Positions 1-6,187 of a stretch of 10,485 bases of DNA are shown here, one piece after another. Each line of letters begins with the position of its first letter. Position 1 is the first letter of the stretch. The stretch is from an uncultured Ruminococcus sp. (GTDB taxonomy: Bacteria; Bacillota; Clostridia; Oscillospirales; Ruminococcaceae): the NCBI GenBank assembly GCA_937898375.1, contig CALEJX010000072.1, positions 1-10,485 of the forward strand, in the 5' to 3' direction. The notes below the pieces were generated by a model. That model ran no database searches and was not told where the DNA came from. It saw only the letters and a program-made list of their open reading frames with translations. Position numbers and translations under genes: made by a program.

Positions 1-4
1 ACAC

Positions 5-23
5 GGGCGACCCAAGGTCGCCC
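5..23. repeat. Short palindromic extragenic repeat-like hairpin
   Basis: GGGCGACC (5-12), a CAA loop and GGTCGCCC (16-23) form a perfect 8-bp inverted repeat followed by CTACA. GC-rich palindromes of this style with a CTAC tail are common dispersed extragenic repeats in Firmicutes; assigning this one to such a family is from memory, and only the palindrome is seen here. There is no T-tract, so it is not an intrinsic terminator. It lies between the end of spo0A and whatever gene precedes the window. Confidence 0.45.
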
Positions 24-44
24 CTACATTTATCAACAAGTAAC

Positions 45-81
45 AAAAGAGCAGAACGTGAAAATGCGTTCTGCTTTTTTT
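45..81. terminator. Bidirectional intrinsic terminator after spo0A
   Basis: AGCAGAACG (50-58) pairs perfectly with CGTTCTGCT (67-75) around an 8-nt loop. It is followed on the plus strand by seven T's and on the minus strand by CTTTTG. It begins about 20 bases past the spo0A stop codon, so it should end the spo0A transcript, and it may also end a convergent plus-strand gene lying before the window. Confidence 0.85.
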
Positions 82-101
82 GTATATATGACTTATGACC
101 C

Positions 102-884
102 CTAGACCGCCATGGTGGTTTTGAATTTAAGGCTTATTTTGTCTGCGATAAGTGCGATAAATTCGCTGTTAGTGGGCTTGCCCTTGCCTGTGTTTATGGT
201 GTAGCCGAAGAAGCTGTTGAGGGTGTCGATATCGCCTCTGTCCCATGCTATCTCAATGGCATGGCGTATGGCTCTTTCCACTCTGGAGGGCGTAGTTGCG
301 AATTTTTTTGCCACCGCAGGATATAATAGCTTTGTAACGCTTTCAAGCATTTCCTTATCGTTCACGGACTGTATGATAGCTTCTCTGAGATAGTGATAGC
401 CCTTGATGTGGGCTGGAACGCCTATCTGATGAATGATATCGGTGACGATTATTTCAAGGTTTATGCTCTGCTTGTTTTTCATATAGTTTGAGTCGGAGGA
501 TATATCGGTGTCGATATCCAGCATGGACTTTATCCTCTCGCCAAGTATCTTTATGTCAAATGGTTTGAGCATGAAATATGATGCGCCTGCATTCATGACC
601 TGTGTTTCTATAAATGAGTTCTCATAGGCGCTTGTGATTATAAAAAGCGGCTTCTGATAGGACGAGTTCTGTATCTTTCTGATAAGCTCGATAGCGTCAA
701 GGCTTGGCATTACTGCGTCTGCGATAACAACGTCTGGCTGTTCGTTTTTGATAGCGTCATAGATAGTAAGTCCGTCCTTGGGACGTGTTATCACGAAAAA
801 GCCCATTGCTCTCAGTGAGGACGCACACGCTACGCCATACTGTGCCGAATCGTCTCCGATAAGAATTTTGATTTTGTTTGTCAT
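102..884 (-). CDS. spo0A: Sporulation master regulator Spo0A
   Basis: Response regulator that, when phosphorylated by the sporulation phosphorelay or by orphan kinases, binds 0A boxes and switches cells into sporulation. The 260-residue length is close to the usual ~265. The receiver domain is residues 1-125, with the acidic pair D11-D12, phosphoacceptor D56 (same number as in B. subtilis), T84 and K107. A short linker leads to the Spo0A C-terminal DNA-binding domain with the diagnostic stretches IGVPAHIKGYHYLREAI, SRVERAIRHAIEIAW and KPTNSEFIALIADK. The start is the ATG at 882-884 because GGAGG lies 8 nt upstream; the ATG at 888-890 is only 2 nt from it and the ATG at 912-914 has no such site. 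It follows spoIVB in the same orientation, as in bacilli and clostridia. It looks intact. Confidence 0.97.
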   Translation of the reverse strand: MTNKIKILIGDDSAQYGVACASSLRAMGFFVITRPKDGLTIYDAIKNEQPDVVIADAVMPSLDAIELIRKIQNSSYQKPLFIITSAYENSFIETQVMNAGASYFMLKPFDIKILGERIKSMLDIDTDISSDSNYMKNKQSINLEIIVTDIIHQIGVPAHIKGYHYLREAIIQSVNDKEMLESVTKLLYPAVAKKFATTPSRVERAIRHAIEIAWDRGDIDTLNSFFGYTINTGKGKPTNSEFIALIADKISLKFKTTMAV

Positions 885-957
885 TGTCATTTCCTCCGTC
901 GTATAATCTGTCATTTTTGTTTGAGAGTGTTTGTTTTAACTCCCTTTCACAAGATAA

Positions 958-986
958 ATGATAACACATTTATTTGTTAAATGCAA
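958..986 (-). promoter_or_regulatory. Candidate proximal sigma-A promoter of spo0A
   Basis: On the minus strand, TTGCAT (plus 981-986) is followed 17 bp later by TATCAT (plus 958-963), 5 of 6 to the -10 consensus. The -35 is weak. It lies about 75 bp upstream of the spo0A start codon. Confidence 0.4.
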
Positions 987-1015
987 TAGTTTTTTAGAAA
1001 AATCGTCAACAAATT

Positions 1016-1137
1016 ATCGACTAATTAATGCAAAGTGTACAAATAATAGCGTTAGAATATGACGATACAAGATAATTAATCATTATTCGACTATGAACGA
1101 TATTTTTCACTGCACAATGCTTTTCCATAAATCGACA
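1016..1137 (-). promoter_or_regulatory. Candidate distal spo0A promoter with 0A-box-like heptamers
   Basis: On the minus strand, TTGTAT (plus 1065-1070), 16 bp, TATTAT (plus 1043-1048) is a plausible sigma-A promoter. Three heptamers resemble the Spo0A box (TTCGACA or its complement TGTCGAA): ATCGACT at 1016-1022, TTCGACT at 1086-1092 and ATCGACA at 1131-1137. The middle one is 6 of 7 and sits just upstream of the -35 element, a usual position for activation by Spo0A. spo0A is autoregulated in B. subtilis; autoregulation here is an inference. Confidence 0.35.
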
Positions 1138-1154
1138 GCAGTCGGCAAAGGTCG

Positions 1155-2381
1155 CTAACCTGCGTTTTCTACAGCGCTTTCAGCAAGGTCGGAGGTCTTT
1201 GAATACATCTCGTCGGCGAAGATTCCGTAGCCTTTGGCGGTGTCTTCGATGAAAACGTGGGTCACTGCACCCACAAGTCTGCCGTCCTGAATGATAGGCG
1301 AGCCGCTCATGCCCTGCAAAATGCCCCCTGTTTTTTCAAGAAGCGCCTTGTCGGTTATTTTGATAACAAGGTCATGTTCGGCGGAATCTGAGAGATTTAT
1401 CTGCTCGATAGATATCTCGTACTCTTTTGCTCCGTCATTGTCGATAGAGGAGAGTATTTTTGCTTTGCCTGTGTGTATCTCCTGACGGAAGCCAAGAGGA
1501 AGCTCTTTTGTATTCGGGCAGGGGTTTGCATTCAGCGTGCCAAACACGCCGCTTTCGCAGTTTTTCAGGATATCGCCTGTGGAGGCGGAGTTTGCAAACT
1601 CGCCTAGAAGCTGTCCGGGGCAGCCTGAGCGTGACTTGTTAAAGCCTGTGAGGTTTATTTCGCCAACTGTGCCTGCGGAGAGTGGGAGCGGCTCTTTTGT
1701 GTCTGCGTCGCATACGGGGTGACCAAGGCCGCCGAACGTGCCGTTTTCAGGGTCATAAAATGTGAGAGTGCCTATGCCTGCGGAGGAGTCACGCACCCAC
1801 ATTCCTGCTTTGTAGCTGCCGTCCTCTAGGCGTGGGCAGAGCTTGAAGGTCAGGTCGTTGCTGCCACGCTTTATGCGCACCGAGCAGGCTTCGCCGTTTG
1901 AGCTTCTTATTATCTTTGCAACGTCTGCATTGCTTTTGACTTTTTCTCCGTCGATAGATACTATAACGTCTCCCTCTTTGATACCGCAATCTTTGGCAGG
2001 ACTTGAAGAATCCACTTTTTGCAGATCAACTACCATTACGCCCTCTGTGAGTAGCTTTATGCCAAATGGCTGTCCGCAGGGATAAAGCATTGGTCTTTCC
2101 ACGGTTTTTGATTCAACCTCCTTGACGGGCACTGCTCCGAAAAGCATGAGCATATTTTTTGTGTATCGTGACGCTCCTGACGATCCGTCCGACACCGCTA
2201 CTGTCACCTTGCTTTCGCAGGGCTTTGCGGATATGGTGAAAAATGAATTCACGCTAAGCTCGCTGCCCCTTGAAACAAGGTAGAAGTCGGGGAGTGTGGT
2301 GGAATAAAACCCTATAAGACCAAACAGCCCCAACAGTATTATCCCTGTGACGCAGGCTGTTTTTTTGAAAAATGACGACAT
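1155..2381 (-). CDS. spoIVB: SpoIVB serine peptidase (S55) with PDZ domain
   Basis: Made in the forespore and secreted into the intermembrane space, SpoIVB cleaves the SpoIVFA brake and so triggers pro-sigma-K processing in the mother cell. The 408 residues begin with a charged start and one membrane segment (about 10-28), followed by a PDZ domain (about 95-180, GIKEGDVIVSIDGEKV) and the S55 peptidase domain. Catalytic candidates are H221 (GGLGHPV), D344 (KITDK) and S359 in GMSGSPII. The D-to-S spacing of 15 equals that of B. subtilis D363-S378. The start ATG has AAAGGA about 10 nt upstream. It precedes spo0A, matching known synteny. Nine cysteines lie in the exported part, unlike my recollection of the B. 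subtilis protein, so disulfides are possible. Confidence 0.96.
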   Translation of the reverse strand: MSSFFKKTACVTGIILLGLFGLIGFYSTTLPDFYLVSRGSELSVNSFFTISAKPCESKVTVAVSDGSSGASRYTKNMLMLFGAVPVKEVESKTVERPMLYPCGQPFGIKLLTEGVMVVDLQKVDSSSPAKDCGIKEGDVIVSIDGEKVKSNADVAKIIRSSNGEACSVRIKRGSNDLTFKLCPRLEDGSYKAGMWVRDSSAGIGTLTFYDPENGTFGGLGHPVCDADTKEPLPLSAGTVGEINLTGFNKSRSGCPGQLLGEFANSASTGDILKNCESGVFGTLNANPCPNTKELPLGFRQEIHTGKAKILSSIDNDGAKEYEISIEQINLSDSAEHDLVIKITDKALLEKTGGILQGMSGSPIIQDGRLVGAVTHVFIEDTAKGYGIFADEMYSKTSDLAESAVENAG

Positions 2382-2457
2382 TTTTTCACGTTCCTTTCTG
2401 TTTTTCTTTTCGCTTTTATTGTTGACCTACTGAGAAATTTAATTCAGCTGTCGGCAT

Positions 2458-2489
2458 AAGTATTATTTGTCTTGGAAAGCCTTTTTCAA
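2458..2489 (-). promoter_or_regulatory. Candidate spoIVB promoter
   Basis: Two overlapping readings are possible on the minus strand. One is sigma-A-like: TTGAAA (plus 2484-2489), 16 bp, AATAAT (plus 2462-2467). The other is forespore sigma-G/F-like: TGAAAA (plus 2483-2488), 18 bp, AATACTT (plus 2458-2464), compared with TGAATA and CATACTA. Forespore control is expected for spoIVB from B. subtilis, but the sequence alone does not settle it. Confidence 0.3.
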
Positions 2490-2541
2490 TTTTATTCTGC
2501 CTGCTTAACAGCGCAAAGGAAGAAAATTTCATTTGTATGTG

Positions 2542-2570
2542 TTGAATTTCGTGGCATACTATGATATAAT
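2542..2570 (+). promoter_or_regulatory. Sigma-A promoter of the membrane protein gene
   Basis: TTGAAT (2542-2547) and a perfect TATAAT (2565-2570) are separated by 17 bp, placing the start of transcription near 2577. The sequence around the -10, ACTATGATATAATA (2558-2571), recurs with one change at 2589-2602. That gives a weaker second -10-like element 31 bp downstream. Confidence 0.75.
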
Positions 2571-2630
2571 AGAATACCTGATGAGAACACTATGATACAA
2601 TAATATTTTAATACATAAAAGAGGTACATT

Positions 2631-3269
2631 ATGTCAAAAAAGGACAGACTTAAAGCACAGAAAGAAAAGCAGGACAGGCTCAGAAAAGAAGCGGAGCTTG
2701 AAGAGCAGAGAGAGCATGAGGAAGCCAGAGAAAGGCAGAGCCGCTCGGCGAAAAAAATGATGAAAAAGGCGAAACGCACAAAGCCAAACGGCGAGCCTGT
2801 TTATTATCTTATTTTGAAGCTTCTTATGATAGTGCCGTTTGCGTATTCGGGATTTTTCTACGGCGGCGTGACTATTGTTGGCATTATGGGCAAGTATATA
2901 GAGCCTGTTCCGCCAAGGTGGGTATTGTGGGCAATGGCGGCAGGTATCGTTGCTATGTTCGCAGGAATATTGTTTGCGTTTTTCAAGAAATATATAGTTT
3001 CCTTTATACTGAGCCTTGGGGGAATGATATCTTTTCTTAAAGCGGGTGGATATCTTATCAAGAGGATACAGGACAAGCTTAGCAACTCGGCTGTAGACGA
3101 GTCTTTGCAGAGCATGGATAAGGAATATATGTGGAGATTTTATCCTATAATAGGCGTGGCTGTCATATTGGCGGCTCTGCTCATCTGCACCATAATAAGA
3201 AAGCTCATTGAGCGCAAAAGGCTTCAGAGAGAGAGGGATAACGCCCCTGTTGAGAGCATTATCAACTGA
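2631..3269 (+). CDS. Unknown four-helix membrane protein with charged N-terminus
   Basis: I do not recognise a family. The 212 residues begin with about 50 very charged residues (Lys, Arg, Glu, Gln) with coiled-coil character (MSKKDRLKAQ to about 50). Four hydrophobic segments follow at about 57-86, 97-118, 121-143 and 169-190, then a basic tail (RKLIERKRLQRER). There is no signal peptide or cysteine motif. The start ATG has AAGAGG 6 nt upstream and a good promoter. It diverges from spoIVB and is followed after 130-140 bp by the lacI-type gene, which has its own promoter; no terminator is visible between them, so read-through is possible. Topology suggests both ends in the cytoplasm. A role in sporulation would be guesswork based only on the neighbour. 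Confidence 0.85.
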   Translation: MSKKDRLKAQKEKQDRLRKEAELEEQREHEEARERQSRSAKKMMKKAKRTKPNGEPVYYLILKLLMIVPFAYSGFFYGGVTIVGIMGKYIEPVPPRWVLWAMAAGIVAMFAGILFAFFKKYIVSFILSLGGMISFLKAGGYLIKRIQDKLSNSAVDESLQSMDKEYMWRFYPIIGVAVILAALLICTIIRKLIERKRLQRERDNAPVESIIN

Positions 3270-3315
3270 TTTTGCATTGTGTTTTTGTTCAAATGTGAGA
3301 TTTTGCAATATTCTA

Positions 3316-3343
3316 TTGACTTTATGTCATAAAATGATATAAT
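3316..3343 (+). promoter_or_regulatory. Sigma-A promoter of the LacI-family gene
   Basis: TTGACT (3316-3321) and TATAAT (3338-3343) with a 16-bp spacer; transcription should begin near 3350. Both hexamers are close to consensus. Confidence 0.75.
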
Positions 3344-3348
3344 TAAAA

Positions 3349-3361
3349 GAGAACGTTATCA
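3349..3361 (+). promoter_or_regulatory. LacI-type operator candidate at the regulator's own start site
   Basis: AACGTTATCA (3352-3361) sits at the predicted transcription start and has the AACGTT core common in LacI-family operators. A 9-of-10 match, AACGTTTTCA, occurs at 9958-9967 in front of the GH130 gene. Autorepression is an inference. Confidence 0.35.
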
Positions 3362-3407
3362 AAGTTTATTTTAATGCGTTCATTAAGTAGAAAAAGCGGT
3401 GAGAATT

Positions 3408-4403
3408 TTGAAGAAAGCGGTTACACTTATAGATATAGCCAAAGCCTGTGACACAAGCAATGTCACTGTGTCGAAAGCTCTTGCAGGAAAAAGCGGAGTG
3501 AGCGACGCTCTCAGAGAGAAGATAAAGCAGGTCGCTGACGAAATGGGCTATGTGGGCGTGAAAAGCGCTCAGAACAGGGCAGGCAATACTATTGGCGTGC
3601 TTATCCCGTCAAAATTCATAAATCCAAACGGCTCTTTTTATTGGGCGCTTTACAATTCGCTTGTAACAAGGTTCAAGAAAGAGAATATGTACTGCATAAT
3701 GGAAAATCTCGATCAGGAGGACGAGGACAGGCTCATGCTCCCGCATTGTATCGAGGACAAGCAGGTGTCTGCGCTTATATCGTTAGGACAGCTATCGGAG
3801 GAGTATGCAAAGCTTCTTAATGATAATGTTAAAAGCCTTGTGCTGCTTGATTACTATGTGCCGTCTTTGGAGCTTGACGCTGTTGTAACAAATGGTTACA
3901 GCGGAGGTTACAAGCTGGCTTCTTATCTTATAAAAATGGGTCACAAGAAGATAGGCTACATAGGAAATAAATTTGCCACAACAAGTATTTTTGACAGATA
4001 CATGGGCTATGTAAAAGCTATGATAGAGCATGGTTATGAGATAAACGAAAAGTGGCGTATCGATGACCGTGACAAGCGTGATTTTATCACTATGACTTTT
4101 CCCGAGGACGATATGCCGACGGCTTTTGTTTGCAACTGCGACGAGGCGGCTTACCGTGCAATAAGACAGCTCAGGGGAATGGGCTATAATATTCCTGAGG
4201 ATATTTCCATTGTGGGATATGATAACTATTTGATATCGGACGTTTCCGACCCTACTATCACCACCATAAACGTTGACGCCGATTATATGGCGGATCTTGC
4301 GGTCATGACCCTTATAGGCAGAATGGGAGAGCCTGACAGCAAGCCAAGGATAAGAACTATCGAGGGCGATCTCGTTATAAAGAACTCTGTAAAGAGAATA
4401 TAA
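3408..4403 (+). CDS. LacI-family transcriptional regulator
   Basis: A 331-residue repressor-type protein, probably controlling the adjacent sugar transporter. Residues 5-48 form the LacI helix-turn-helix (TLIDIAKACDTSNVTVSKAL ending in EMGYVG). From about 61 onward is a periplasmic-binding-protein-like effector domain (IGVLIPSKF, KMGHKKIGYIG near 176-186, EDISIVGYDNY near 264-274). The hinge is odd: between GY48 and IG62 it is about three residues shorter than usual and lacks the ARSL-type leucine that inserts into the operator. The start is the TTG at 3408, because GGTGA (3398-3402) is 5 nt upstream. A GTG at 3399 is in frame, adding three codons, but has no ribosome binding site. A terminator follows. 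The effector is unknown; a manno-oligosaccharide or its phosphorolysis product would fit the neighbourhood. Confidence 0.92.
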   Translation: MKKAVTLIDIAKACDTSNVTVSKALAGKSGVSDALREKIKQVADEMGYVGVKSAQNRAGNTIGVLIPSKFINPNGSFYWALYNSLVTRFKKENMYCIMENLDQEDEDRLMLPHCIEDKQVSALISLGQLSEEYAKLLNDNVKSLVLLDYYVPSLELDAVVTNGYSGGYKLASYLIKMGHKKIGYIGNKFATTSIFDRYMGYVKAMIEHGYEINEKWRIDDRDKRDFITMTFPEDDMPTAFVCNCDEAAYRAIRQLRGMGYNIPEDISIVGYDNYLISDVSDPTITTINVDADYMADLAVMTLIGRMGEPDSKPRIRTIEGDLVIKNSVKRI

Positions 4404-4425
4404 GGCTTTTATCAGCGAATATAAC

Positions 4426-4460
4426 AAAAAGATTAGCTTTGTGTTTGCTAATCTTTTTTT
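4426..4460 (+). terminator. Terminator of the LacI-family gene
   Basis: AAAAAGATTAGC (4426-4437) pairs with GCTAATCTTTTT (4447-4458) around a 9-nt loop and is followed by further T's. It lies about 22 bp past the stop codon and just before the next promoter, so the downstream RNA is a separate transcription unit. Confidence 0.85.
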
Positions 4461-4469
4461 ATTTTGCTA

Positions 4470-4498
4470 TTGACAAAGAAGTAATTTTAAGTTATAAT
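4470..4498 (+). promoter_or_regulatory. Perfect-consensus sigma-A promoter
   Basis: TTGACA (4470-4475), a 17-bp spacer and TATAAT (4493-4498) match the consensus exactly at both hexamers. Transcription should begin near 4505. It is the strongest-looking promoter in the window, yet no open reading frame with a ribosome binding site follows before the terminator at 4589-4623. Confidence 0.85.
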
Positions 4499-4504
4499 AT
4501 ACCT

Positions 4505-4625
4505 GTACTTATTAAGTGCACCTTTCTAATCTATGATTTTCTATTGTTTGCGGCATGACCCTGTTGGTCTTGTCGGTTGTCTGATTTAGGCGACAGTCTT
4601 TGTTAAGGCTGTCGCCGCTTTTTTG
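4505..4625 (+). ncRNA. Putative ~120-nt small RNA or attenuated leader
   Basis: The RNA is bounded by a perfect promoter and an intrinsic terminator. Three hairpins can be drawn. A 5' one: GTACTT (4505-4510), ATT loop, AAGTGC (4514-4519). A central one: CGGCATGACC (4551-4560), loop CTGTT, GGTCTTGTCG (4566-4575), with one U-U mismatch and one G-U. Then the terminator. Between the first two is an unpaired pyrimidine-rich stretch. I do not recognise an Rfam family. It could act in trans, or it could be a leader whose termination controls the binding-protein gene 180 bp on. The 3' arm of the central hairpin (TTGTCG) can alternatively pair with CGACAG of the terminator, but only weakly, and a second promoter makes a leader role unnecessary. 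Confidence 0.6.
4589..4623 (+). terminator. Intrinsic terminator of the small RNA
   Basis: GGCGACAGTCTT (4589-4600) pairs over 12 bp (one G-U) with AAGGCTGTCGCC (4605-4616) around a TGTT tetraloop, followed by GCTTTTTT. This is a strong rho-independent terminator. Confidence 0.9.
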
Positions 4626-4678
4626 TGCATTTTGCTTAATTTAAGACCTCTGATTTAGATTTGTTCACGAAATTGCGG

Positions 4679-4709
4679 CTAAAAAGATATTAATTTCTAA
4701 AAAGATATT
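4679..4709 (+). repeat. 13-bp direct repeat overlapping the transporter -35
   Basis: CTAAAAAGATATT occurs exactly at 4679-4691 and again at 4697-4709, an 18-bp period. The second copy overlaps the first two bases of the -35 element of the transporter promoter. The placement suggests a regulator binding site or an AT-rich upstream element. Confidence 0.6.
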
Positions 4710-4736
4710 GACTTAATATTATTTAGAATGTATACT
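4708..4736 (+). promoter_or_regulatory. Sigma-A promoter of the transporter operon
   Basis: TTGACT (4708-4713), 17 bp, TATACT (4731-4736); the start of transcription should lie near 4743. ACTTAATATT occurs at 4711-4720 across the -35 and again at 4734-4743 across the -10, so both core elements lie within repeated sequence. TTGTC (4742-4746) and GACAA (4753-4757) form a short inverted repeat at the start site. Confidence 0.75.
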
Positions 4737-4765
4737 TAATATTGTCGCTAAAGACAAATTAATTT

Positions 4766-4782
4766 ACTTAATAAAATTAAGT
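4766..4782 (+). promoter_or_regulatory. 17-bp palindromic operator candidate
   Basis: ACTTAAT (4766-4772), AAA and ATTAAGT (4776-4782) form a perfect palindrome in the 5' untranslated region, ending just before the ribosome binding site GGAGG (4789-4793). Its position between promoter and gene is typical of a repressor operator. The adjacent LacI-family protein is the obvious candidate, but the site lacks the central CG of canonical LacI operators. Confidence 0.45.
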
Positions 4783-4802
4783 TGATTCGGAGGTTATCAA
4801 GT

Positions 4803-6170
4803 ATGAAAGCAAAGAAGATATGTGCCGGTGCAATGGCATTGGTTTTGTCAATGGGAACAATGAGTGCGTTCACAGGCTGCGGAAGCGAGGCGGATTCAAG
4901 CAGCAAGGCTGTAACACCTGAGGTATCACAGGCTGATATCACAGACGCATTTGACGCAAAGGGTGCAAAGCTGGAAGTTCTTACAAACAGAACTGACAGA
5001 AAAGAGGACGGCAAGCTAGACGCTCTCACAGACAAGTTTGAGGAAGCTTACAACTGCACAGTTGAATACACAGCATACAAGGACTACGATACAGACGTGG
5101 CAACAAGAATGGGTACAGATGATTATGGTGACGTTCTTTGTATCCCTTCAAGCCTTAAGCTTGAGGATCTTCCTACATATTTCGTATCCCTCGGAACATA
5201 TGACGAGTTCAAGGACACATATCGTTGGTCAGATAAGAAGATGACAGCCGACGGCAATGTTTACGGTCTTGCAGTAGGCGGAACAGCTACAGGCGTTCTC
5301 TACAACAAGAAGATATGGGAGCAGGCTGGTATCACAGAGACACCTAAGACACCTGACGAATTCCTTGCAGATCTTCAGCTCATCAAGGATAACACAGACG
5401 CTATCCCTTACTACACAAACTTCAAGGACGCAAGCTGGACTATCGGTCAGTGGCAGAACCTTGTTCTTTCAGCAGCAGGCGGTGCTGACGCTGAAAACAA
5501 GCTTCTTGAGGACAAGAGCGACCTCTTTGCAGAGGGCAACGGCTACTATGAAGTATACAAGCTGATGTATGACCTGTTCTCAAAGCCTGACCTTCTTGAA
5601 GAAGACCATGCTAATACAGAGTGGGAGTCATCAAAGGTATGGTTCGGCGAGGGCAAGATAGCGACAATGGTAATGGGTTCATGGGCGGTTTCACAGTTCA
5701 TGGAAAAGGCTGAGAACCCTGACGATATCGGTTATATGCCAGTTCCTATCACTGCGGCTGACGGAAAGGTATACGCAGAAGAGGGTCCTGACTACACTAT
5801 CGGCGTAAGCACAAATTCTAAGAATCAGGATCTTGCAAAGGCATATGTTAAGTGGTTCATCTCTGACTCAGGCTTCTCTGATCAGGAGGGTATGATATCA
5901 ACAGTTCAGAACAAGGAACTCCCAAGCACACTGTCAGGCTTCAAGGACGCTGTGTTCTTTGAGAAGGCTGTCGCTCCGGATGACCTCGTTGGTAAGTTCG
6001 ACGAGATCGACAAGGAGTCAGGCGTCGGCGTATGGCAGGGCGATGAGGACAACTTCAAGATAAAGCTTGCTGAGGCAGCATTTGCAGGCAAGGGTGACGA
6101 TGGTTTCAACGAGATCATCGCTGACGTAAACAAGAAGTGGGCTGCTGCAAGAGATAAAGTTCTCGGCTAA
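4803..6170 (+). CDS. ABC transporter sugar-binding lipoprotein (CUT1 type)
   Basis: Extracellular solute-binding protein family 1, tethered to the outer face of the membrane and delivering an oligosaccharide to the two downstream permeases. The 455-residue product has a lipoprotein signal peptide (MKAKKICAGAMALVLSMGTM) with the lipobox AFTGC, so C26 would be lipidated. A Ser-rich tether follows, then the two-lobed binding fold with typical stretches YGLAVGGTATGVLYNKKIWEQAG (about 153-175) and GKIATMVMGSWAVSQF (about 285-300). Several aromatic residues could stack on sugars. The start is the ATG at 4803, 9 nt after GGAGG; the in-frame TTG at 4782 lies upstream of that site and is rejected. Substrate is not determined by sequence; the GH130 neighbour suggests beta-mannooligosaccharides. 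Confidence 0.93.
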   Translation: MKAKKICAGAMALVLSMGTMSAFTGCGSEADSSSKAVTPEVSQADITDAFDAKGAKLEVLTNRTDRKEDGKLDALTDKFEEAYNCTVEYTAYKDYDTDVATRMGTDDYGDVLCIPSSLKLEDLPTYFVSLGTYDEFKDTYRWSDKKMTADGNVYGLAVGGTATGVLYNKKIWEQAGITETPKTPDEFLADLQLIKDNTDAIPYYTNFKDASWTIGQWQNLVLSAAGGADAENKLLEDKSDLFAEGNGYYEVYKLMYDLFSKPDLLEEDHANTEWESSKVWFGEGKIATMVMGSWAVSQFMEKAENPDDIGYMPVPITAADGKVYAEEGPDYTIGVSTNSKNQDLAKAYVKWFISDSGFSDQEGMISTVQNKELPSTLSGFKDAVFFEKAVAPDDLVGKFDEIDKESGVGVWQGDEDNFKIKLAEAAFAGKGDDGFNEIIADVNKKWAAARDKVLG

Positions 6171-6187
6171 GACTTAAGATAATTCCC

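Noticed and set aside
885..914. Longer spo0A start at 914 giving an extra ten residues
   Set aside because: The GGAGG at 892-897 lies inside that extension and points to the ATG at 882-884, which also gives the standard Spo0A N-terminus.
2634..3308. Long minus-strand frame opposite the membrane protein gene
   Set aside because: It is a shadow of the plus-strand gene, which has promoter, ribosome binding site and sensible membrane helices; the minus frame has none of these.
3792..4427. Minus-strand frame opposite the LacI-family gene
   Set aside because: It is antisense to a clear regulator gene, has no ribosome binding site, and its product has no recognisable features.
4533..4589. 18-codon reading frame (MIFYCLRHDPVGLVGCLI) inside the small RNA, possible leader peptide
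   Set aside because: There is no Shine-Dalgarno sequence upstream, no run of a regulatory codon, and the frame lies across the central hairpin. It is more likely noncoding.
4505..4802. Known riboswitch in front of the transporter gene
   Set aside because: No aptamer consensus that I know (TPP, FMN, SAM, lysine, glycine, preQ1, purine, cobalamin, c-di-GMP) can be matched, and a separate promoter lies after the terminator.
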